In this document: piece after piece, positions 20,284-29,200 of the stretch | Layout: every line of letters starts with the position of its first letter | Position numbering within the stretch: position 1 is the stretch's first letter | NCBI GenBank assembly: GCA_010645155.1 | Contig: CM021321.1 | Location: forward strand, 2,844,538 to 2,908,537 | Origin: Tigriopus japonicus | Lineage: Eukaryota; Arthropoda; Copepoda; Harpacticoida; Harpacticidae | Direction of reading: 5' to 3' | Length of the DNA: 64,000 nt | Notes under the pieces: generated by a model | What the model saw: only the letters and a program-made list of their open reading frames with translations | Database searches by the model: none | Told to the model about the DNA's origin: nothing | Made by a program: the position numbers and the translations under genes

Positions 20284-23200
20284 ATGTGGTGTTGTGCCTC
20301 GGACGAATCTCGAGAACAGCGCCGGATTGACAAGGCCATCAATGAACAGATTCAGCGTGATAAGCGATATGCTCGCAAGGAAATCAAGTTGCTCCTCATG
20401 GGCACCGGAGAGTCCGGAAAGTCCACATTCATCAAACAGATGCGTATCATCCACGGGAAGGGCTTCAACGTGGAGGATCGCAAGAAGTTCAAGGAGCTGG
20501 TCTTCCAAAACATCTTCATGGGCATTCAGAGTCTGGCCAATGCCATGGAACCCTTGGGATTGGACGGGCACATGCCGTCCGATCTCAAGGCTAAGATCAA
20601 GCGGCTCAACGAGATTGAATATCGCACGGTGAAAGAGCTGACCGACGAGTTCGCTCAGATCATAGCTGACCTTTGGCAGGACCCGATCATTCAGTCGTGC
20701 TACAAACGGCGAAATGAGTTCCAACTCTCGGATTCAGCGGCATTCTTCCTCAATAGTCTGAGTCGGGTGACCGACCCGGAGTACATTCCCACCGAGATGG
20801 ACGTGCTCCGAGTGCGAGTGCCCACTTCCGGTATCCACGAGTATTGCTTCGAGCTTGAGAACAAGCTGTACTTCCGCATGGTGGATGTGGGAGGTCAGCG
20901 ATCAGAGCGACGCAAGTGGTTACATTCGTTCGAGAACGTGACCTCAATTATCTTCCTGGTGGCCATTTCGGAGTACGATCAAAAGCTGATGGAGTGTGCA
21001 GTGGAGAACCGATTGGCCGAGAGCCGCAATTTGTTCTTTAGACTTGTGAGTTTCAAATGGTTCCAGCAGGCCTCTATTATTCTGTTTCTGAACAAGACTG
21101 ACCTTTTAGAGGAGAAGGTTTTGCATTCAGATATTGCCGACTATTTCCCTACTTTCAAGGGTCAGCGGCGAAACGCTGACGATGCCAAGAACTTTATTCG
21201 TTCCATGTTCATGGACGATGATGAGATGTCAAGCAAGAACATTTACACATACTTCACTTGTGCCACAGGTAAGAAGGACATGCTAATGATTGTAGCAATT
21301 GGTGGAGGAGAAATAGTTTTTAACCAAAATTAGGATGTTTCTTGGCTATGAGCAACCATGCGCTAAATTTTGTTGCCCCCACTAAAAGTAAATCTAATGA
21401 CCAAGATCCAACTGTAAATCGCAGTACTCAAAGATTAAAAAGAAGATTGAACACACGAGCCAGGATATGGGATACTTCTCATCAGTATTCAATTTTGTCA
21501 AGCAAGGTTTACCCGCTATTCTCAAAGACAGCAAACGTTAAAACCTGTTGAAAGCCACGCGCATCCTAGTTTCATCCAATTGCCGAGATTTTGGACGGAA
21601 GAAAATATTGTCACCAGGATTTTTCAGATTACAAAGAACAACCAATATTGTTCTTGAGGAAATATTATGATGATTGTTAAAGAATTATCTCGGATGATTT
21701 AAAGCTGATCTCTCGAAAGTAATGACCCACCCCCTTCCCCTCAAGAAAGAATCTTTAAATATTGAGGCAGATGCAGCAAACATAAAATTGATCCCATTTG
21801 CTGAGAGTTGAAGGAGTGAAAATTGAAGAGGCTGTCTGTCCTTGGGAACTCTTGCACTCTTTCTTGTCTGAAAATTAAGGAAATTGCACTTTCTTCTTCC
21901 CCAAAAGCCTACCACTACTGATGGAAAAATCGAATCTTTCCCACGCGAGGTTGCTAGCTTTAGGTTTGCCATCCCCTCATACATAGTGCACCATCTTGAA
22001 AAATCAAGGAGCAAGTTCCCTTTGCCCAGCGCCCCTGATCCAAAGTCGAATAACACAAGGGGTGCCACTTGCGTTCGTCTCAAGAGGAGAGCTTTGTTCC
22101 TCGTTGCATTCAATTGAAAAACGCTAGACCCTGAAGGCTTATTGGCAGACCTAGTCGAGCAACCTATCGTGAAAATGATGGGTGATTGGATTGTTCCCAT
22201 CACTACCTACCACCAATGTTCTGAGATTACATTCTCCATAACCTTGTCAATCAGGCTTTAAGGAATACCTTTTAAGCGGAATGGCTTTCATTCGCTAAAT
22301 TTAAGTTAGAAGACATTCAAATAAAAATCCAAGCCATCAGGTTATGAATGAATACAAACAAGAGTGCTTGGCATCTACAACAAATGGCTCTAAAGCCAGA
22401 AACAGCAATTTATGTTAAACGTCTTGCCAGCGATCAATTTTGAAAAAGGCTGCTTTGACTTGTCAGAAGCCACAAGAGACGAGGATTTTTTTTTGGAAAT
22501 TGCGGTCCGTCGCAACTTTCACTTTTTGAATTCCTTTCAAAAATCGCTTACGCACTGATCCGGTTCTCACGGCATGACTCATAAAATTTGATTTCACTAA
22601 ATCAATGGCCACGGAAATGGAAGCTGGTGGCTCAAAGGGCCCAAAATCTACGTAATAGAGACCCATAGAGCTGGAGACTTATGAACATGGTTCAATGAAT
22701 GCTTCAGAAAACCATAATTTTGATCTTTCACGATGGTTAAGTGGCTCATCAAAAATCACCTCGAACTGATCCCTCTTCTACGGGGTGTACCCGACATGTC
22801 AAGACGTAGCATTTCCCATTTAGTTAAATGACTTTTGCTTGGTGGAAAAATAGATTTAAAAAACCATTTAATTTTCAACAATATTTAGGTGGGGCCTCAG
22901 AAAGATGTTAATTAAGATCATTGAGGAGAGTCCTGGTCCAGGACTCTCCAATGTCCAAACCAGTCCTGGCCACGGTTTTCCATTTAAGTTTAGATCAAAT
23001 TTTCCTTTTACACCATCTTGGGTGCGATCAAGTTGACCGCCCTATTATAGTTTGAACTGTTGCAAATGTTTCATTGCTTTGTCGAACGACAATAGAGTAA
23101 AAGCTCGACATGTTGCTATTTTTTTAAGAGACGTTTTGAGTGAGCAAGAACTCCAATCCTTAATTGAAAACCAGTAACCCAACCCGAAATAAAAAATGCG

Positions 23201-26200
23201 AGGGCAAAACGTGATTCGTCTGTTATGGTGATTATGAATTGCAGTATTCGCTTAGTCCACCTTTTGCATTTTGCATTATAGTTTGTAGTCAACCATAAGA
23301 AATATGACTTTAACCCATGCATTGTTTAGTCTTTGGCATTTTACTGGATTAAAAGGATGTCATTACTAGCGCAAGGGAAAAAGTAGAAAAAAAACAAGAA
23401 AAAAGTTTCTAAAAAGTACAAAAAACGGCAAACTTATTCAAGTACGTCTGCGCTACAAAATCCATGGAAATCTGCAACCAGGTAGCACTAAAATGTGTTC
23501 CAATGAGTACCATGCATTTTAGTGATAGAAAAGTTAAGATAATTGTAATTATCTCAAAGTCAACTCTTGTTTAAATAAAAGCACACAGATGAATATTGCT
23601 ATTAGTTTTGGAACTCCATTGCAAGGCTGAAGTACTATTATCTACCAAAACTTGATAAAAAGTCAACCATGAATAAAAAAAAGTACTTTTTTGACATCGT
23701 GTTTGATAAATAAGCTTAGTTTGAAATTGTCTTTCTTGTTCCTGTCAATGAACTCTCCATTATGTGAACTATATTCGTGGCAGTGTTTTGTTCAACTAAA
23801 AGAGTTGTAAACAATTAGATCATTGCGGCTAAAGCTGTTCCAAGGATCTACCGTAAATTTCTTGGTGGACCTTCATCCAATTCTATTATTTTTGGTCTTA
23901 CAATGCCATCTTTTGTATTCATTCAAAACTTGTTTCGATAGAGATTTTGAAAAATTGTAACAGAGAAATGAGTTCGTTTTGAGAACGTGGTATGCACAAA
24001 TAATTATTTGTTTGTTTGTTTATTACTGCGGGCTATTTACTGTACACTTCTTTTGATTTGATATAAAAAAGGTTTACACATAGACTTTTGTTGGAACCCC
24101 TGACCCTGGAGAAGCAAATGCTTGTACGTGCCAGGGCCAGAAATGGCGAGGGGAAAAAAACCACAACCAGTGCCGGATGTGGAAAAAAATGCAATCACTG
24201 AACATCAGGACACTTGCTGTCCTTGACTCTTGATGTAAGAATGTTTGACATACAAAAAGATAGACAATATATACAAATAAATACGTACAATATAAGTAGG
24301 AAGGGTGATGGGTAGGGGAGAAGGGAAAAGCAGCAGCAGCCAAGTGGTTATCATGATGTTCCCCTCAGTGGGGTCTCGAAATTGGAGCGGAGTGAATGGT
24401 CAGCAAGGAACGGATTGCTTAGAAATTTTGTTGAGATGGTGATTGTCAGACAAAGATGTGAAACAGAAGCAGCCCATACGTCGGATAAATAGGTATGATG
24501 GTGAAGAAGAGTTTTTTTAAGGAAAGCATCGTTATCACTTGAATTACATTTTTATTTTGATTTTCGATTTGCACACATAGCAATCTTTTAGGTTACAGTT
24601 AGATGAATAGAAATTCAGAAGCAATCGTTTTGTTTGAGAAGAGAACGCACTTTTTTTGGAGGTAGGATTTGGTACTAATGAGAGGTTCCAGACTCGAGGG
24701 AATTCGGTATTAGGCATTCGCTTAGCCCATGTAGTTTTGATTTTTGGAATTCTGCAATAAATCCCAAGCCTGCCTGTTGTAAATTGAAAGTCGTGAGTAA
24801 TGACTGGGTATTCATTCCAATAAACTTGTCTCATTAATTTCAGAATTTTCCATTTTCTGATATCTTCTACTTTTAAAAGTTTTTGTCTTAAACATATCTC
24901 GGTAGAGTGGCAATTATAATTCTTATTTTCTATCCATCTTAGTGCCTTCTTCTGGATTATCTCAATATTTTTGATTACTGAACATTTTCCGAAGAAGTCA
25001 ATACCGTATTCAATTCTGTTGCTAATAAAGGCATTGTAAATCGGTTTTTTAATACTAATAGGAATGCATTTCTTTATTCTTGAGAGGGTGAAAAGGTTCG
25101 TTTAATACTGTTACATAAATAGTTAACATGAGCTTTCCAATATGTTTATTGTCTAAATGAACGCCCAAAACTTGTAAGATTTATCTTCCTTATCCTTGCC
25201 TATCTGACCAATTGCCGTTCTATTCAATTGAAAATTGAATTCTGCATTTTCCTTACAATGTTTGAAAATCATGTATTTGGTCTTGCTAATGTTTATTGTT
25301 AATTTGTTTTTTGATATCCATAAGCAAATCTTTTCCAATTCACTTTGAGCACCCATTTGTAAAGAAATTGGGTCGTTGCCAAACATTTGAAGAGTGGTAT
25401 CATCTTATACTTAGTTGCTTTGCACCTTTACAAATTTTTGAAGAATTTCCGAAGTTTTCTTTAAAGAAAATTTGCCAATAAGACTCTTTAGAAATTTTAA
25501 GCAGTTTTTGGTAAATGCTTTTGTAAGATTTGAACTTTTGCTCATTAGCTCAATTTGGAGCTCTTCTGAATTTTTTTATATAATTTCTGTTTTGTTATTC
25601 TAGAACATAACAGCCCCTTCGTCATCTTTTTCTTTTTTCTCGGTTTTTTTTCGGTTTTCTTTTGCCACACGCTTATTTTTCTTAACCTCCACGATTGGAC
25701 ATGCCTCATTTAAAAGACGCTGAAAGCTCTCCTCAAACCAAACGAACGACTCTCTAGGGTCTCCAAAGTCTATTTCCCAATTTGTATCTGCAATTTTTTC
25801 TATTAGAATTTCGATATTTTTTGGTCTCAGATAGTTTATAGATTTTTTTCACGTTTTGTGAATGCCCATTACTCACTTCAAATGTAACAAAAACAGGCAA
25901 GTGATCTGATACATCCCTTTCCAAGATCCCACATGAGTACCCGCCCCTTTGATTTGTTGCTATGTTGTCAAGAAGCGTTTGCGACTGATTTGAAATTCGT
26001 TTGGAATCTTTAATTAGAGGCTCAAGACCATGACAGCAATTACTAGTGACGTCATCATTTTTGGCGGGGAAAAAAGTTCGGAAGACCTGTATTTCTGATG
26101 AGCGTGCAAAGTAACTAAAACGAAGGTTTAGGCCTGGTAATTGCAACAATCCCTTTCTTATCTGCACAACTTGAAGTTGAAATAGCAATTCTTGACATTG

Positions 26201-29200
26201 TTTTTGCAAAAAAGTATATTTTGTTGCTTTTATCTAAAATTTCGCTACATAAGTTGACTTGAGAGGGTTCTTCCAACCTTTGAAATTAGGAATGCCCGAC
26301 TTTGAATAACAAGATGGCCAGAAGAGATAGGTTCCTGGGGCAACTAAACCTAAAAACAAATAATTTGTTTAATTGAAGGCTTCTTATTTCTCTATTTGTT
26401 TTCAAATTACCTTGTAATACTTCTCAACATTCATTAATCATGCCATTGCCCATAAATGCAACATTTTTCAAAAATCTGACCCTTGAAAACTGAGATATTT
26501 TTTTGGGCAAGCCTACACTGCTAACGGCAGCAGGTCCGTAAAATGATACGGTAATCACTCCCATTCAAGGGAAAGAAATCGGTCAATTTCAGAGAAGGCT
26601 CCGAAATTCCAGAGAAGTTTACATTAAAATCAGCACATAGGAATATTGTTTTTAACTTTGGGAGTGCGTTTAACGAATTGGATAAACGCGACATTGCCCT
26701 AGAGAGATCTTGAATACGGTGGGAAGTAAACGGATAAAATAACCTTTTCCTCACATTCAATAGCGTAAATTTCACAGTCCTGAAAGATGCCACATAGGTG
26801 AGAAAGAGTTTCAAACTTCTGAGAGTTACTCACTAGAAATCCTACGCCTCCTCCACGCTTTTGCGTTCGTTCAATTCCAACAAAATTGTATCCGGGAAAG
26901 CAAAGATCATTTTTAAGGAATTGTCAAGTTTCTTGTAAAGCCAAAATGGTGGGTTTCTCTTCAGAGGGAAGAAGTTTAATTTTATCAAATTTTGCTGACA
27001 AGGAACACGTATTTAGGGACAAAAGTACTCCAAAGTGTTTAGGAAGAGATCGTGCATATCCTAAATATTCGACAAAGGGCTGCTCTGCTACGTCATCATT
27101 ATCATCATCGAAGGGCATAATTATTTAAATGGAGGCTTACCGATCCCGTAACACCACTCCTAGATCCAACCATAGATATCTTGACTACTGGATGTCGTAC
27201 GACCGACCGCTTGGTTGGTAAATTAGTACATTGAACAGTCTCCTGGGAATTAATCACAAACCGGTTTATTGTGTTGTTTTTCCAACCAACCAAGCGGTCG
27301 TCCGCCATGCAGTGTCAAGAAATCGATGATCCATAAAGACAATACCTTGAGGACTCATGGACACATAGGCTGTTGCAATGCCGAGAGGGGGGAAAGTTAG
27401 ATACTGTACATGGGGTAAAAAATACAAAATGTAAGCAATAAATATGATACTACTAGATGAAGTGTTAATCAAGTTGATAGTCAGTTGACCCTGGATTATT
27501 TATTTCAGTTTGTCCGAAAAGTTTACAAAAGCTTTCAGAAAATGTTCGTGTGGTTTGAATTAACTTAGAAGTCAAACATTTAAGTTTTTTACGTTACTAT
27601 CCTTGGAGCTGAAAGGCAAAAAGACGGAAAGTCTAGCTTAGAAAACCACCCCGCAATGCTAAGTGCAACCCATTAGTCTTCGTCGGGAATATGTAGGAGC
27701 TGATCCTCTAAGACAGGGGTGTGCAAACTTTTTTAGCAGTGGGCCAAATTGGCCAGACCGTTGGCGCTCGCGGGCCACTCCATCCAAAACGGCAAATAAT
27801 TTCTAGTATAAAATTCAAGGGCTATGCCAAAATCATGCTGCGGGCCAAAGTCTATTGCAAATGACAGATCCTTTCGCGGGCCACGCGAATTCAGCTCGCG
27901 GGCCACATTTGGCCCGGGGTTTGCACACCCCTGCTCTAAGAGCTTTTAAAGCTGGGTTAGATAATTTTTTAAATACTATTCCTGACCAACCCACTATTCA
28001 AGGGTTGTACAGATCTGCCAACAGCAACTCATTGGTAGATCAAATTTTGTATAAACGTTAATTATATAAGTTATAGTAATCAATAATTCTCTTTGCAGGG
28101 AATCCCATTCCTTGTTGCGGTAATAAAAAATCCAAAGACCCTGCAATCGCTAGGAAAAGGACAAGCTCGTATGCTATGATGGCAAAACCCGATAGTTGAC
28201 TTGCGAGTTTACTTCAGAGTGTGCTTGCCTGGTTTTCCCCATTGATTTGGCTTTTTTTGAATGTGATGGCCCGTTTCGATCTTAAAATTCCCAAACATCT
28301 ATGGTCGTTCACTCGCCCGCTTTCAAAGCCGTCACCCACAGAGTTGGCAGAGAGGAGACGCTGGGGCAGGCAGGCCTATCATTTTGTTGGACAATTTTCA
28401 GGCCCCAGCTGACCTTTGGCTGTGACATTTTCCAAGGAGTTGTGCCCATACAAGTTCGTTTCATTTGTAAGGTTGAAGTAGGGGTGGGCGGGAAGCCGGT
28501 GTCGGTGCCAAGTTGTTGACACCAACTTTTTGGGCTTTCAGTGTCGGCATCAGCACCAGGTCTCTGGTGCCGACATTTTAAGGCTTCAAGAGTTTTTGAA
28601 AAACGTACTGCCTGCCCAAAAACTTGATCCCAATTTTGATTGTAAATGTGAAGGACTAAACAAAATCCAATATCGTCATTTTTGGTTCCATCATAAACAT
28701 AAACGCAATGCAAGAAAATCACACACCCAGCTAGGGTATTGTAAAATGTAAGCTAATTTTCCCTCTCTCAAATTTATGTTGCACTAACATGGACTTAAAT
28801 GTCTTTAGAATGCGTAGGTCTGTCCAAACTGGTGCTCCATATTACAGTCCAGAAGGGCACATTTTGTTTGACTTAATTATAAGGAACACGCTATCTATAT
28901 CAGTGTCGACACCACGACGTTGATTGCCAACTTCAACACAGGTGCCGGTGTCGGTGTCGAAGTCTAGGGCGAAATTGCCGCTGTCACCCATCCCTAAGTT
29001 GAAGTCAGGGTCACTTGTTGTTTGCTTGGGCACAACTTAAGTAATAATCTTCGGAAATATCAAGTTTTCACCTGAAACCTTGGCTCTTCAACAGCTGTAA
29101 CTCATCCAACAAAAATTTACGTATATCCGCCCTGTGCCGTCACCTCCTGATTTCAGCTACCCCACCTTTCTCCTTTTGTCTCTTTCTTGCACCCTTTTCA

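Noticed and set aside
21685..22203. 172-codon antisense frame as a nested gene
   Set aside because: No domain, no splice or promoter support and no homology I can recognise. Listed only as an unassigned frame.
22925..22949. Perfect palindrome as a transcription terminator or operator
   Set aside because: Intrinsic terminators are not expected in an animal intron; it is more likely a transposon remnant or chance.
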